Source of the DNA: Lentzea sp. NBRC 105346
Lineage (GTDB): Bacteria > Actinomycetota > Actinomycetes > Mycobacteriales > Pseudonocardiaceae
Length of the DNA stretch: 64,000 nucleotides
Reading direction: 5' to 3'
NCBI RefSeq assembly: GCF_030269605.1
Contig: NZ_BSTQ01000008.1
Location: 1 to 64,000, forward strand
Made by a program: the position numbers and the translations under genes. The notes beneath the pieces were generated by a model. It saw nothing but the letters and a program-made list of their open reading frames with translations. It made no database searches and had not been told where the DNA came from. Positions 41,729-52,847 of the stretch are shown here, piece after piece; positions within the stretch are counted from its first letter, which is position 1; each line of letters begins with the position of its first letter.

Positions 41729-44700
41729 ATGAGCGCGATCGAGACCGCCGAAGCAGCCTTGAAACGGTTTGACGGCGCCGCCGCGCTCACCGCCTTGGAA
41801 GACGACACCACCAATCGCGCCACAGCCGGGCGGGTAAAAGCCTTGTGGCTGCTGAGAAGGTGGGACGAAGGTCGCGCGGAGCTCGGGAAACTCCGCGACC
41901 CCTTCACTCTCCACGCCTATCTGGCCCGCGGCCTGGTCGCGCTCGGACAGCCGGACGACCCGCTGTGCCTCTCGGTCTACCACGGTTCGGCGCTGCGAGA
42001 CGACGTGGCGGCGAGGAAGTCGTTCGACGCCGCCATCGTCGTTGACAGCAAAAGCGCTGAAGCACACGCGGGATATGCCACGGCACTGCGAATGTCCGGC
42101 GACCTCAAGGCGGCCGAGAACGCGTTGGCGAAAGCGCCGCCGTCAGCTCCCGTGCTGGTCGAACGGGCGATCTGCGCGATGGAACGCACCGAGGACGCGA
42201 GCGCGCTCGCCTACCTCGACCGGGCACTCGAGGCCGATCCCGGCGACCTGCGGGCGAAGTTGTTGCGCATCAGGGTGCTCGCGCGCAGGTACGACGTGCG
42301 GCAGGAGGCACTGGAACTGGCGTATGCCGAGCCGGCCGCGGTGGTGCTGACCGAGTACGGGTGCGTCCTGGAGCAACACGGGGGCGATGCGCGCGCGCAG
42401 TTCCAGCGGGCGCTCAAAACCGGCCCGCGGTTGCCACGAGCGGCGATCGCACTCGACACCATCGCCTTGAGCAACGATCGAAGCCCCGCGCTCGCCCGCT
42501 ACCGGGCCGGGGAGAGCAGAAGCCTCCACGTGTGGCAGGGCGTGCTCGACTTCGACCCGCGCGATCTCCCCGCACGGCTGAAGATCGCGGAGCTGCTGTA
42601 CGAGCAGGACAAGCTCAAAGAGGCGAGGGACATCGTCGCCCCGATGCGCGACGAGTTGCCCGGCAACGAGGACGTGCGCAAGGTGTGGCTGCGCATCACG
42701 AAACAGTCCACGCCGTGGCAAATGCCCGAGCCGTACCAGATCCGCCACCGGCGCGACATGCCCCAGGACCCCGAAGAGGACGTGTCCGGCGCCGTGCTGG
42801 CGATGCTCACCGAGGAAGTCGTCGAGAACTACGGGCTGTCGCCGGAGATCTCCCGGGAGCTCCGCGACAAGGTGACCGGCAACCCCCGCGCGGTCCTGGC
42901 GTGCGCCGAACCCGAACGCCAGGAGTACCAGCGGTCCCGGCGCAAACTGCTGTGGTCGACGCGCACCCACCGCCCGATCACCGGACTGACGCTCGGCGGG
43001 CTCGGGGTGGGCGGGACCCTCGCTCTGCTGTGGGTGTTGCTCCAGAGCACCGGCCTGTCGCCGACCGCGTCCCTCGTCTGGTCGATCGTCATCCTGACGG
43101 TGCTGGCGGGGGCGGCGTTGCTCGACGTCGAGCAGACGATCTTCGCCCCGCTGGCCGGAGGGCTGGCCGTCCTGGCGGGGCCCGTCGGCGTGATCTGGCT
43201 GAGCATTCACCAGCTCGGCCTGACCGGCGGCTTGCTCGGCTTGTTCGCGGTGCTGGTGGCGGTCGGCGCCTACGGCCTGTCCAGGGCGATCCGGAACCAG
43301 AACGAGGAAACCGCTCAGCACAACTTCGACGTGTGGCTGGAAAGCCTGTTCGGCAAGGGGTTGCTGCCCGCGGCCACCGAGGTCGGCAACCGCGTCGCCA
43401 ACGCGTTCAGCACGTGGCTGCCCGCCCATAGCCAACGGGTGGTCGGCGAGATCGTGGACGTCGACACGTTCGCGGTCCGGGAACTGCGCCGCCTCTCCAG
43501 GCTCGGCCGGGGCAGCTTCGCGCTCGCCGGCCCGCGCGGTGCGGGCAAGTCGACGTTGCTCCAGCGGTGGTGCGAGGGGGAGTACATCGACGGCGACCGC
43601 ACGGACTGCGAGGACCTCGCGATCCAGGTCGCCGCACCGGTCGGTTACTCCAGCGAGGAGTTTCTGATCCACCTGTTCGACCGGACCTGCGACGCGGTCG
43701 AGAAGTACGCCCGCGAACACGAGGACCGCAGGGTCCGCTTCCGCGCCAAGAGCACTGGCGACGATGTGCTCGCACCCGGAGAACTGGCGCGGCTCGCGCA
43801 GAGCGAGCGGGACCGGCTGCGGTTCCTGCTGAGCCGCACCATGGAACGGGAGGCGTCGATCGACACCCCCGTGGCGAAGGGCAAGGGCAAGTACCAGACG
43901 AAACGCGACGACATCCCGCTGAACCACCCGCAGCGCGTCGACCGGTTCCGCGACTTCCTGCGCAAGGCGGCCGACTGCGTCGGACGAGCGACCAGGGGCA
44001 AGGTGCTCGTCGCGATCGACGAGCTGGACCGCATCAGCGACGGCGAGCGCGCGCAGCAGTTCCTCAACGAGCTCAAGGCCGTGTTCAACGTGCCGAACTG
44101 CTTCTTCCTCGTCGCGGTGTCGGAGGACGCGCTCGCCGACTTCGACCTGAAGGCCATGGGCATGCGAACGGTGTTCGACAGTGCGTTCGACACCATCGTC
44201 CGAGTGGATTACCTGCGGTTCCAGGAAGCGAAGACGCTGCTGAAGTCCAGCATGGTCGACGTGCCCGAGCAGTTCGTCGCCCTGGCGTACGTGCTGTCCG
44301 GCGGGCTCGCGCGCGAGTTGATCCGCACGGTCGACGTCATGGGCGCGCTCCCACCGGACGAGACGCGGGGCCGTGGCCTGCAACGGGTCGCGGCACACCT
44401 GGCCCAGCGGTTGTTGGACGGCATCACGCGCGCGGCGATGGACCGCCTCAGCCGGGAGGACGACCGGAAGGCGGGTGCCGCGCTCATCCCGGTCCTCGAC
44501 GAACACCCCGACGACCTCACCGGCGACCTGCTGCGCGAGTACGGCGGCAAGGTCGAGGCGGCCGAGGTGGGTGAGAGCGCGAAGGACGTGCAGCTCGACG
44601 TCGTCGTGCTGACCCAGTACCTGGCCACGCTGCTGGACGTGTTCGACGGCACGCTGGACGAACCGCGCATGCGCCTCGGGCTCACCCGAGGGCCCGGCGA

Positions 44701-44800
44701 CTTCGAGACGCTCGCACGCGTGCGCCGGTATCTCGGGGCTAACCCGTATGGGGCACAGGAATTGTTGCGTGCGTTCGCCAAGGTGTGGAAAGGCAACTAA
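41729..44800 (+). CDS. TPR - membrane - KAP-type P-loop NTPase fusion
   Basis: A 1023-aa protein. Residues ~1-330 are tandem helical repeats of TPR type ([35 protein letters not shown]). Residues ~410-520 hold about four membrane helices ([38 protein letters not shown]). A P-loop ATPase follows with Walker [18 protein letters not shown] near residue 600 and Walker [13 protein letters not shown] near residue 760, then [20 protein letters not shown], typical of KAP-family NTPases. KAP proteins often have membrane helices inserted beside the P-loop and some act in antiphage or membrane signalling complexes. Function here is unknown. No toxin, nuclease or phage gene is adjacent. Confidence 0.8.
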   Translation: MSAIETAEAALKRFDGAAALTALEDDTTNRATAGRVKALWLLRRWDEGRAELGKLRDPFTLHAYLARGLVALGQPDDPLCLSVYHGSALRDDVAARKSFDAAIVVDSKSAEAHAGYATALRMSGDLKAAENALAKAPPSAPVLVERAICAMERTEDASALAYLDRALEADPGDLRAKLLRIRVLARRYDVRQEALELAYAEPAAVVLTEYGCVLEQHGGDARAQFQRALKTGPRLPRAAIALDTIALSNDRSPALARYRAGESRSLHVWQGVLDFDPRDLPARLKIAELLYEQDKLKEARDIVAPMRDELPGNEDVRKVWLRITKQSTPWQMPEPYQIRHRRDMPQDPEEDVSGAVLAMLTEEVVENYGLSPEISRELRDKVTGNPRAVLACAEPERQEYQRSRRKLLWSTRTHRPITGLTLGGLGVGGTLALLWVLLQSTGLSPTASLVWSIVILTVLAGAALLDVEQTIFAPLAGGLAVLAGPVGVIWLSIHQLGLTGGLLGLFAVLVAVGAYGLSRAIRNQNEETAQHNFDVWLESLFGKGLLPAATEVGNRVANAFSTWLPAHSQRVVGEIVDVDTFAVRELRRLSRLGRGSFALAGPRGAGKSTLLQRWCEGEYIDGDRTDCEDLAIQVAAPVGYSSEEFLIHLFDRTCDAVEKYAREHEDRRVRFRAKSTGDDVLAPGELARLAQSERDRLRFLLSRTMEREASIDTPVAKGKGKYQTKRDDIPLNHPQRVDRFRDFLRKAADCVGRATRGKVLVAIDELDRISDGERAQQFLNELKAVFNVPNCFFLVAVSEDALADFDLKAMGMRTVFDSAFDTIVRVDYLRFQEAKTLLKSSMVDVPEQFVALAYVLSGGLARELIRTVDVMGALPPDETRGRGLQRVAAHLAQRLLDGITRAAMDRLSREDDRKAGAALIPVLDEHPDDLTGDLLREYGGKVEAAEVGESAKDVQLDVVVLTQYLATLLDVFDGTLDEPRMRLGLTRGPGDFETLARVRRYLGANPYGAQELLRAFAKVWKGN

Positions 44801-44891
44801 TGTAGACACCGGTCATCCGCTCGTCGCAAGGATCTCCCCGCTGGCCGGAACCAGGCGAACCAGGAACGGCACACACGCGTGGTGGGGAACG

Positions 44892-47800
44892 ATGAAGACC
44901 TTGCTGAAGCTGTTCACCGAACAGGTTGTCCGCACTCCCGACGCCCCCGCGTTGATCGCGGACGGCGAACAGGTGTCCTATATGGACCTGTACGTCCGGG
45001 CGGGTGAGATCGCGCGCACATTGAATCTCACTCCGGGCCGGCTGGTGCCGGTCGATATTCCGCGCTCGATCGAATTCGTGGTACGGATGCTGGGAGTTCT
45101 GCTGGCCGGCGGTGTGTACGTGCCGATCGACCCGCGGTGGCCCGACCTGCGACGCAAGTTCATCGAACGTGACATCGCGGGGCACTGCGACCCCGAGTTG
45201 GCGTATGTCATGTACACGTCCGGCTCAACGGGCCGGCCGAAAGGCGTGACGGTCACACAGGAGAACGTCGCCGCGTTCGCCCAGGATCCTTGCTGGCACA
45301 AACAAGAACGCGTGCTCGCTATCGCATCACCGGCGTTCGATGCGTCTACATACGAGATTTGGGTGCCGTTGCTGAACGGCGGTACTGTGGTCCTCGCGCC
45401 GCCATGCGACATCGACATCGCCCTTCTGCGGCAACAGATCGGAGAACACCGAATCACTTCGCTTTTCCTCACGGCCGCATTGTTCGACGTGGTCGCGCAG
45501 GAGGATCCGGCCTGCCTCAACGGTGTCACGCGCGTCCTCGCGGGTGGCGACGTCGTGTCGCCGACCGCGGCGCGCAAGGTGCTCGACGCGTGTCCCGGCA
45601 TCGAGGTCTACAACGCTTACGGGCCAACGGAAACGACGGTCTTCGCCTGCCATCACAAGGTGACCGACACGAGCAGTCCGCTGCCCATCGGCAAACCCTT
45701 GCAGGGTGTGGAAGTGCATGTCCTCGACGAGAACCTGAGACCTGCTCGGGAAGGCGAGCTCCACCTGGGCGGTTCACGCGTCGCCAAGGGGTATCTCAAC
45801 CAGCCCGAGCTGACGCGGGAACGCTTCGCCGGCGGGCGGTACCGCACGGGTGACCTGGTGCGGCGGCGGTGGGACGGCTCGCTCGACTTCATCGGGCGAA
45901 GCGACCGGCAGGTCAAGATCCGCGGGTTCCGTGTCGAGCTGGGGGAGGTCGAGGCGGCGCTCGCCGAGTTCGGGCCGAACACGACGGTCGTCAGGGACGG
46001 CAGGCTGATCGCCTACCTGGTGCCGGGGGACGATCGCGACGTGCGGCGCGAGCTGGCGAAGACGTTGCCGGACTTCATGATCCCGCACACGATCGTCACC
46101 ATGGACCGGCTGCCGCTCACGACGAACGGCAAGGTCGACCGCGCCGCTTTGCCGGTCGCCGGAGAACCTGGCGAAAGCCTGGTGTGCCGGCTCGTCCGGG
46201 AAGTGTTGCACCTGGCAAGGGTCAGTGAGGGCGACCGGTTCCTGGACATCGGTGGCGACAGCATCAGCGCGATCCGCCTGGTCAGCCGGGCGCGGGCGCA
46301 CGGTTGCGCCTTCACGGTCCGCGACGTGATCACCAAGACGATCGGTGAGCTCGGCACCCTGGCGACGCCGGCCCCCGAACCGGTGCCCGCCGTGGCGTTC
46401 GGGCGCGAGCTGCCGCTGACCCCGTTGCAGGAAGGCATGTTCTTCCACAGCCTGCTCGAGGAGGACTGCTACGTCGTGCGGGTGACCGTCCCGTTCGACC
46501 GGCCATTCGACGCGACGCGGCTGCGCGCGGCCGTGGACCGCCTGATCCACCGGCACCCGGCGCTGCGGCTCGGGTTCCGCAACCACGCGGACAGCGGCCC
46601 GGTGCAGTACATCGCGGACACGCCGCAGCTGCCGCTGCGCTTCGATCCGGACGGCCGCGACCTCCACATCACGTTCCACCACCTGCTGCTCGACGGCTGG
46701 TCGGTGCCGGTGCTCGTGCACGATCTCAAAGCGCTCTACGACGGACGGGAGCTGCCGCCGCCCGCCGACTTCCGCGACCACCTCGCGTGGCTCGTCACCC
46801 ACGACCAGAAGCCGGCCGCCGAGGTGTGGCGTGCCGCGCTGGCGGGGGTGGAGGAACCGACGCTGGTCGCCGGTCGCGCCGGCGAGTTGCCGCACGAGGC
46901 AGTGTCCGCCGAGCTGACGACCGAGCATCGGGGGATCACGCGGAACACGGTCGTGCAAACCGCGTGGGCGTTGCTGCTGGGCGTCCTCACCGGACGCGAC
47001 GATGTGGTGTTCGGTACGACGGTCTCCGGCCGATCGCCCGACGTCGAGCGGGTCGGCGAGATCGTCGGTTGCCTGATCAACACCGTGCCGACGCGGATTC
47101 GCCTGCGACCGGACGAGACGCTGCACGACCTCATGGTCCGCGTCCAGGCAGAGCAGGCGGAACTGGTGCCGCACCAGCACTTCGGGCTCCCCGCGATCCA
47201 GCGCGAGACCGGCCCGCTGTTCGACACCGCGATCGTCGTGGAGAACTTTCCGGGCAGCGAGACCTTCACGGCCGTCAGCGCGCCGCACTACCCGCTGGCG
47301 CTGGTCGTCACCGGCAACGAGGCCCGGCTGACGTACCGGCCGGACCTGTTCAGCCGCACCGAGGCCGAGACGATCCTGCGTCGCTTCATCCGCTTCGCGA
47401 CGGCGGACCTCACCCGTGACGTCCGCGAGATCGACGTCCTCGACGCGGCCGAGCACCGGCTGATGGCCGAGGCGAACGCGACGGCGCTCGCCGTGCCGAA
47501 ACGCACGCTGCCCGACCTGTTCACCGACCAGGTCTGGCGCACACCGGACGCGACGGCGGTCGTCTTCGAGGGCACCGAGCTCACCTATGCGGAGCTCGAC
47601 GCGCGCGTGAACCGGTTGGCGCGTCTGCTGATCGCCCGCGGCGTGCGGCCGGGTGACCGGGTCGCGCTGCAGCTGCGCCGGTCGATCGAACTGGTCACGG
47701 CCGTGTTCGCGGTGACGCGCGTGGGCGCCGCGTTCGTGCCGATCGATCCGGACTATCCCGCGGAACGAATCGCGTTGCTGCGCGAGGACGCCAGGCCGCG

Positions 47801-49178
47801 GCTCGTGCTCGGGGATCTCGTCACAGAGGACCTCGATTCGGCAGGGTTTCCGGAGACGGCACCGGACATCGCCGTGCCGCTGGACGCCACGGCGTACGTG
47901 ATCTACACGTCCGGTTCCACCGGCCGGCCCAAAGGTGTCGAGGTCACGCACCGCGGTGTCGCGGGACTGGTGGCCGGGCGGCTCGCGGGTCCGGGGGACC
48001 GCGTGCTGCAGTGGACTTCGCCGAGCTTCGACGTCGCGTTCTGGGAGATCGCCGGGGCGTTGCTCAACGGCGCCACGCTGGTGATCGCCCGGACGCTCGA
48101 CGCGACCATCGCGAACCTCGGGTTCACGCAGATCACTGCGCCCCCGTCGGTGCTGAAGTCGTTGCCGGACAACGCGATCCCGCCGGGAGCCCTGGTCATC
48201 GCCGCGGGCGAGGCGTGCGACGAGGAGACCGTCGAGAAGTGGTCGCACGGCCGGCGGATGATCAACGCCTACGGCCCGACCGAGACGACCGTGTTCGCGA
48301 CGATGGCCGAGGTCTGCGCGGGCCAGGGCAAACCGCCGATCGGCCGGCCGATGCCGAACACCCGCGTGCGCGTGCTCGACACCTGGGGCCGTGCGGTCCC
48401 GGTGGGCGTCGCGGGCGAGCTGTGGGTGAGCGGGCCGTGTGTGGCGAAGGGATATCTGCACGGGCGGGAGTTCGAGGGCACCTACCGCACCGGTGATCTC
48501 GTGTGCTGGCGGCCGGACGGCCTGCTCGAGTACGTCGGCCGCACCGACGAGCAGGTGAAGATCCGCGGGTTCCGGATCGAGCCGGGCGAGGTCGAGTCGG
48601 TGCTGATCCGGCAATCGGGTGTGTCGGCGTGCGCGGTGATCGCGGCCGACGGCCGGCTCGTGGCGTTCTTCACCGGCGACGCGGTGCCCGCGCGGCTGCG
48701 GGCGCGCCTCGCGGGCGAGCTGCCCGCCCACCTGGTGCCGTCGGCGTTCCGCCGGATCGCGGAACTTCCGTTGACGCCCAACGGAAAGCTCGATCGGCGC
48801 GCGCTCGCCGGGCTGAGCCGGATCGACGTGGGCGCGTTCGTCGCGCCGCGCACGGCGATGGAGAAGCGCATCGCGGCGACGTGGGGCGAGACGCTGGGCC
48901 GCGAGCGCGTCGGGGCCCGCGACAACTTCTACGACCTCGGCGGCGACTCGCTGCTCATGGTCAGGTTGCAGGCGGCGCTCGCCGTGGCGCTGGGGCGGGA
49001 GATCCCGATGGCCGATCTGTACGCCCATCCGACGGTCGCGGGTCTCGCGGAGGTGCTCGACTCCGGGCGTCTCGGGGCGAGCGAGGCCGTCATGGTTTCC
49101 CGCGCGCGCCAACGCGCGGCGTGTCAACACGCGGCCCGGCGCGGCCGTGCCAGGAAGGAAGACCATGAGCACCACTGA
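44892..49178 (+). CDS. dimodular NRPS: A-PCP-C-A-PCP
   Basis: A 1428-aa synthetase. A1 (residues ~1-425) has [14 protein letters not shown] and [15 protein letters not shown]1 has [14 protein letters not shown] near 457; the condensation domain has HHLLLDGWS near 600; A2 (~873-1305) has [14 protein letters not shown] and [15 protein letters not shown]2 has [11 protein letters not shown] near 1353. No thioesterase is present. By eye the A1 pocket reads about D-A-Y-F-L-G-A-V-F-K (an aliphatic residue is most likely) and A2 about D-V-W-T-I-A-A-V-F-K (perhaps aromatic); both are low-confidence. A1 is about 25 residues shorter than A2 between its first hinge and P-loop. The stop overlaps the next gene by 14 bp. 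Confidence 0.88.
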   Translation: MKTLLKLFTEQVVRTPDAPALIADGEQVSYMDLYVRAGEIARTLNLTPGRLVPVDIPRSIEFVVRMLGVLLAGGVYVPIDPRWPDLRRKFIERDIAGHCDPELAYVMYTSGSTGRPKGVTVTQENVAAFAQDPCWHKQERVLAIASPAFDASTYEIWVPLLNGGTVVLAPPCDIDIALLRQQIGEHRITSLFLTAALFDVVAQEDPACLNGVTRVLAGGDVVSPTAARKVLDACPGIEVYNAYGPTETTVFACHHKVTDTSSPLPIGKPLQGVEVHVLDENLRPAREGELHLGGSRVAKGYLNQPELTRERFAGGRYRTGDLVRRRWDGSLDFIGRSDRQVKIRGFRVELGEVEAALAEFGPNTTVVRDGRLIAYLVPGDDRDVRRELAKTLPDFMIPHTIVTMDRLPLTTNGKVDRAALPVAGEPGESLVCRLVREVLHLARVSEGDRFLDIGGDSISAIRLVSRARAHGCAFTVRDVITKTIGELGTLATPAPEPVPAVAFGRELPLTPLQEGMFFHSLLEEDCYVVRVTVPFDRPFDATRLRAAVDRLIHRHPALRLGFRNHADSGPVQYIADTPQLPLRFDPDGRDLHITFHHLLLDGWSVPVLVHDLKALYDGRELPPPADFRDHLAWLVTHDQKPAAEVWRAALAGVEEPTLVAGRAGELPHEAVSAELTTEHRGITRNTVVQTAWALLLGVLTGRDDVVFGTTVSGRSPDVERVGEIVGCLINTVPTRIRLRPDETLHDLMVRVQAEQAELVPHQHFGLPAIQRETGPLFDTAIVVENFPGSETFTAVSAPHYPLALVVTGNEARLTYRPDLFSRTEAETILRRFIRFATADLTRDVREIDVLDAAEHRLMAEANATALAVPKRTLPDLFTDQVWRTPDATAVVFEGTELTYAELDARVNRLARLLIARGVRPGDRVALQLRRSIELVTAVFAVTRVGAAFVPIDPDYPAERIALLREDARPRLVLGDLVTEDLDSAGFPETAPDIAVPLDATAYVIYTSGSTGRPKGVEVTHRGVAGLVAGRLAGPGDRVLQWTSPSFDVAFWEIAGALLNGATLVIARTLDATIANLGFTQITAPPSVLKSLPDNAIPPGALVIAAGEACDEETVEKWSHGRRMINAYGPTETTVFATMAEVCAGQGKPPIGRPMPNTRVRVLDTWGRAVPVGVAGELWVSGPCVAKGYLHGREFEGTYRTGDLVCWRPDGLLEYVGRTDEQVKIRGFRIEPGEVESVLIRQSGVSACAVIAADGRLVAFFTGDAVPARLRARLAGELPAHLVPSAFRRIAELPLTPNGKLDRRALAGLSRIDVGAFVAPRTAMEKRIAATWGETLGRERVGARDNFYDLGGDSLLMVRLQAALAVALGREIPMADLYAHPTVAGLAEVLDSGRLGASEAVMVSRARQRAACQHAARRGRARKEDHEHH

Positions 49179-50850
49179 CATCGCCGTCATAGGTCTGATG
49201 GCCCGGTTGCCGCAGGACGTCCGTGAGTTCGACGCGGCGTTCTTCGGCTACTCGGCCGAGGAGGCCGCCGACCTGGACCCGCAGCACCGGATGTTCCTCG
49301 AATGCGCCTATCACGCGGCGGAACGCGCGGGTTACGTGCTGGAGAGCTGGGACGGCGTCGCCGGGATCTACGGGTCCGCGAACGTGAGCTGGCAGTTGCT
49401 CGCGCGCCCGCGTCCGGGCACGGAGTCGTTGTTCGGCAACACACCCGACGGGCTCGTCGCCAGGGCCGCGTACGAGCTCGACGTCACCGGCCCGTGTGTG
49501 ACGGTGCAGGCGGCCTGCGCGTCGTCGCTGGTCGCGGTGCACATGGCGGCGCAGGACCTGCTGGGGTTCCAGTGCGACCTCGCGCTCGCCGGAGGTGTGT
49601 CCATTGAGGATGCTGGTTCCGGGGTCGGCATCGTGGTGCTGCGCCGGATGGCCGACGCGCTCGCGGACGGCGACCACGTGCACGCCGTGATCAAGGGTTC
49701 GGCGGTCGCGAACGACGGCAGACGGCGGGCCCGTGCGTCGGGCTGCGGTGCCGCCGGGGCTCGTGAGGCGGCGTTGGGGGCGCTCGCGGCGGCGGGGGTC
49801 GAACCGGACGATGTCGGGCACGTCGAGCCGCACGTGCCCGGTGACCGCACCGAGACCGCGACGCTGAGCGAGGTCTACCCGGCGGCGTTGGTCGGGTCCG
49901 CGTCGAACCCTCGGCTCGGCCAGGCGTCCGGGGTACTGGCGCTGATCCAGACCGTGGTGGCCGTGGAGCACGGGTGGGAGCCGTCGGTGGCGGGCTTCCC
50001 GTCCGTCGGGTCGCGGCCCGCGGGCAGCCTGGCCGCGGTGGCGGCGGCCGGATCCGGTGGCGCGCACGCACATGTCGTGCTGGCGCAGGCGCCGCCGGCG
50101 GACGTCGTGCCGGTGGAGCAGGAGTGGCACCTGGTTCCGTTGTCCGCCAAGACTCCCGCCGCGCTGCGGGTGGTGACCGACGAGCTGCGGGAACACCTGG
50201 CGTTGCACGAGGTGCGGCTCGCGGACGTCGCGCACACGTTGCAGGTGGGCCGCAAAGCACTGCCGTACCGCACTTTCGCCGTGTGCCGGGACTTTGACGT
50301 GGTCACGGGGCCGGTGCGCACGCCGGACTTCTCGTCGCTGGTGTTCTCGTTCACCGGTGAGAACATCGCCGCGGACGTGCTGACCGCGCATCGCCTGATG
50401 ACGGCCGGGATCCAGCCGGTCGCAGTGCTGGGGACCGGGTTCGGCGAGTACTCGGCGGCCTGCGTCGCCGGGACGCTCACGCTCGACGAGGCCGTCGCGC
50501 TCGCGAAGGCCCGTGGCAGCGAGGAGCGGTACGAGAAGGCGGTGTGCAATGCTCAGCCTCGTGCTGGGCAGTTGCCGCTGCTCTCCGGATCGACCGGCGC
50601 CGTGGTCACCGAGGACGAGGTGACCGATCCGCGGCACTGGCTCGCTCTCGCCGACGACCTGTGCCCCGCGGTGCCGCAGCTGGGCGCGCTGGTCGTCGAT
50701 GTGTCCACTGTGGTCGATCAGCGGTCGTTCCTGGAGACCGTCGGTTCGCTGTGGTCGCGCGGAGTGGACGTCGCCTGGGAGGCGATCACCCCGGCGGGAG
50801 TTCGGCGGGTGCCGCTGCCCGGATATCCGTTCGAACGGCGGTGCTGGTGA
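49165..50850 (+). CDS. degenerate KS-AT polyketide synthase-like protein
   Basis: A 561-aa protein with a shortened ketosynthase and a vestigial acyltransferase. The KS lacks about 50 residues after [11 protein letters not shown], keeps a Cys in [13 protein letters not shown] near residue 118 and a His in HVEPHVPG, but the third catalytic region (normally KTNIGH) reads SASNPRLGQ, so the His is lost. The AT nucleophile region reads [15 protein letters not shown] near residue 425 where GHSLGE is expected, so Ser and His are missing. It ends with a normal post-AT linker ([13 protein letters not shown]) and has no ACP. The reading frame is intact with a good Shine-Dalgarno (aggaagga). It may be a non-catalytic scaffold, a repurposed condensing enzyme, or a decaying gene. 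Confidence 0.8.
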   Translation: MSTTDIAVIGLMARLPQDVREFDAAFFGYSAEEAADLDPQHRMFLECAYHAAERAGYVLESWDGVAGIYGSANVSWQLLARPRPGTESLFGNTPDGLVARAAYELDVTGPCVTVQAACASSLVAVHMAAQDLLGFQCDLALAGGVSIEDAGSGVGIVVLRRMADALADGDHVHAVIKGSAVANDGRRRARASGCGAAGAREAALGALAAAGVEPDDVGHVEPHVPGDRTETATLSEVYPAALVGSASNPRLGQASGVLALIQTVVAVEHGWEPSVAGFPSVGSRPAGSLAAVAAAGSGGAHAHVVLAQAPPADVVPVEQEWHLVPLSAKTPAALRVVTDELREHLALHEVRLADVAHTLQVGRKALPYRTFAVCRDFDVVTGPVRTPDFSSLVFSFTGENIAADVLTAHRLMTAGIQPVAVLGTGFGEYSAACVAGTLTLDEAVALAKARGSEERYEKAVCNAQPRAGQLPLLSGSTGAVVTEDEVTDPRHWLALADDLCPAVPQLGALVVDVSTVVDQRSFLETVGSLWSRGVDVAWEAITPAGVRRVPLPGYPFERRCW

Positions 50851-52195
50851 GGTAGTCGTCGGGGGCGAACTCGCGGATGCGTCGCGTCATCCGGATCGTC
50901 GACCACGGCCACATCGTGGAGTTGCGGCCGTTGGCGTCGAGGTAGTAGCTGACGCATCCGCCCGCGTTGTAGACGGTCCGTTGTAGCGCCCGCTGCACTT
51001 CGGTGTTGAACGCCTCCTGCACCTCCGGGCGCACGTCCACGACCGGCCAGTCGCGGTCGCGCATGCTCCTCAGCGCGCTGGTGATGTAGTTCAGCTGCGT
51101 CTCGATGATCGTGAACGCCGACGAGTGGCCGGTGCCCAGGTTCGGGCCGAGCAGCAGGAACAGGTTCGGGAATCCGTGCACAGACGTGCCCAGGTACGCC
51201 TGCGGGCTGCCCTGCCACACGTCGGCGAGCGAGCGGCCGCCCGCCGTGACCTTCTTCGCGATCGGTGGGTCACTGAAGTGAAACCCGGTAGCGAAGATCA
51301 GAGCATCCAACTTTCGTTCGACCCCGTCACCGCCGATCACCCCGTTCGCGGTGAACTCGCGTACCGCGTGTGGCAGGACCTCGACGTTCGGCCTGGTCAG
51401 CGCGGGGTAGTAGGTGTTCGACATCAGCAGGCGCTTGCAGCCGAGCACGAAGTCCGGTGTGAGCGCGGATCGCAGCTCACGATCCTTAATGGCTCTCGCA
51501 AGAGTTAGAACCCCTAACTGTTGCACGACCTTCATGCACGCGGGATGGCGAAACCCGAAGCTGAAGAGCTCTAACAACCCATAGACCACCTTGCGCGGGA
51601 GCTTCAGCGTGGGCTTCGGCAGCACCCAGGCCGGCGTGCGCTGGAACAGGTAGAGCCGCTCGACGAGCGGCTGGATCTCGGGCACGAACTGGATCGCCGA
51701 CGCGCCCGTGCCGACCACGGCGACGCGCTTGTTGGTGAGGTCGTAGTCGTGGTTCCAGCGCGCGGAGTGGAAGACCTCGCCGCCGAAGTCGCCCGGCAGG
51801 TCCGGGATCAGCGGCTCGTGCCACGGCCCGGTCGCCGAAACGATCGCCCTGGCGGTGATCTCGCCGTTGACGACCCACCGAGCGCCGTCCCACTCGGCGC
51901 TCTCGACCTCGACGCCGTAGCGCGGCTCGATCCCGTGTTTTGAGGCCGTTCGCCGCAGGTAGGCCAGGATCTCCGCCTGGCCGGCGAACGCGCGTGACCA
52001 CGTGTCCGGCGCGAACGAGTACGAGTAGAGCGACGACGGGATGTCGCACGCGCAGCCGGGGTAGGTGTTGTCGCGCCACGTGCCGCCCAGGTCGTGCGAC
52101 TTCTCCAGCACCTCGACGTCGAAGCCCTGCTCGCGCAGCCGGATGGCCGCACCGATTCCCGCTGGTCCCGCTCCGATCACGAGTACGTCCGTCAC
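50786..52195 (-). CDS. flavin-containing monooxygenase, Baeyer-Villiger type
   Basis: A 469-aa FAD/NADPH monooxygenase. The FAD-binding motif GAGPAGIGAAIRL is at residue 8, the Baeyer-Villiger fingerprint FGGEVFHSARWNHD near residue 137, and the NADPH Rossmann motif VVGTGASAIQFVP near residue 160. The segment DLGGTWRDNTYPGCACD is also typical. Such enzymes insert oxygen next to a ketone or oxidise heteroatoms. It is convergent with the degenerate KS-AT gene (65-bp overlap) and divergent from the tetR gene 40 bp away, which probably represses it. It may serve the NRPS locus or be an independent catabolic gene. Confidence 0.92.
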   Translation of the reverse strand: MTDVLVIGAGPAGIGAAIRLREQGFDVEVLEKSHDLGGTWRDNTYPGCACDIPSSLYSYSFAPDTWSRAFAGQAEILAYLRRTASKHGIEPRYGVEVESAEWDGARWVVNGEITARAIVSATGPWHEPLIPDLPGDFGGEVFHSARWNHDYDLTNKRVAVVGTGASAIQFVPEIQPLVERLYLFQRTPAWVLPKPTLKLPRKVVYGLLELFSFGFRHPACMKVVQQLGVLTLARAIKDRELRSALTPDFVLGCKRLLMSNTYYPALTRPNVEVLPHAVREFTANGVIGGDGVERKLDALIFATGFHFSDPPIAKKVTAGGRSLADVWQGSPQAYLGTSVHGFPNLFLLLGPNLGTGHSSAFTIIETQLNYITSALRSMRDRDWPVVDVRPEVQEAFNTEVQRALQRTVYNAGGCVSYYLDANGRNSTMWPWSTIRMTRRIREFAPDDYLTSTAVRTDIRAAAPAELPPG

Positions 52196-52197
52196 AG

Positions 52198-52219
52198 ATA
52201 CCGACGGTATTTCGATACC
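52198..52219. promoter_or_regulatory. probable TetR operator between monooxygenase and tetR
   Basis: Two overlapping palindromes, ataccgacggtat (52198-52210) and ggtatttcgatacc (52206-52219), fill the 40-bp gap between divergent starts at 52195 and 52236. Position and symmetry suit a TetR-family operator controlling both genes. Confidence 0.7.
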
Positions 52220-52235
52220 GGTGGTCTGTCAACGT

Positions 52236-52847
52236 ATGATCGACGGCGTGGCCAGGTTGACCCGCGCGGAGAGTCAGGCGCGTACCCGTGAGCTGCTGAG
52301 CGAGACCGCGCAGCGGCTGTTCCTGCGGGACGGCTACCACGCCACGTCGCTGGAGAAGATCGCCGACGCGGCGGGGTTCTCGAAGGGTGCGGTGTACTCG
52401 AACTTCAGCGGCAAGGACGAGCTGTGCCTGATCGTGCTCGACGCCCTGTACGCGGAGCGGATCGCGGCGATCGCCTCGGTGTTCAGCGCCGGAACGCTGG
52501 ACGAGCGGCTGGCGGCGTTCGAGGCCTACGCGGAACGCATGATCGGTGACGAGCCGCGCACCCAGTTCGAGGTCGAGTTCGCCCTGCAGGCGCGCAAGGA
52601 CCCGGCGTTGCGTGCATCCCTCGCGCAGCGGGACGCGTTCGTCGCGGAGGCCTTGTCGGGCCTGATCGAGGCGCAGGTGCGGGAGCTGGCGCTCAGGCCG
52701 CTGCTGCCCGTGCCGGATGTGGCGCGGGCGCTGTTGTCGCTGGGGATCGGGCTGGGCGTGCAGCGGTTCGTGGAGGGCGCGCCGTCGATCCGCGTCCTCA
52801 CCGACACGATGCGGGTGCTACTCGGTGTGCCCGTTGCGCTCGGTTGA
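52236..52847 (+). CDS. TetR-family transcriptional regulator
   Basis: A 203-aa regulator. The N-terminal HTH is [20 protein letters not shown] followed by [28 protein letters not shown] recognition-helix residues near 30-55. The C-terminal ~140 residues form the ligand-binding helical domain. It is divergent from the Baeyer-Villiger-type monooxygenase gene and most likely represses it and itself through the palindromes between them. ATG 52236 or GTG 52248 may start the protein. The last 30 bp overlap the convergent ctaD gene. Confidence 0.92.
   Translation: MIDGVARLTRAESQARTRELLSETAQRLFLRDGYHATSLEKIADAAGFSKGAVYSNFSGKDELCLIVLDALYAERIAAIASVFSAGTLDERLAAFEAYAERMIGDEPRTQFEVEFALQARKDPALRASLAQRDAFVAEALSGLIEAQVRELALRPLLPVPDVARALLSLGIGLGVQRFVEGAPSIRVLTDTMRVLLGVPVALG

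Noticed and set aside
45774..49190. Very long open frame on the minus strand opposite the NRPS
   Set aside because: Composition is typical of an antisense shadow; NRPS core motifs are all on the plus strand.
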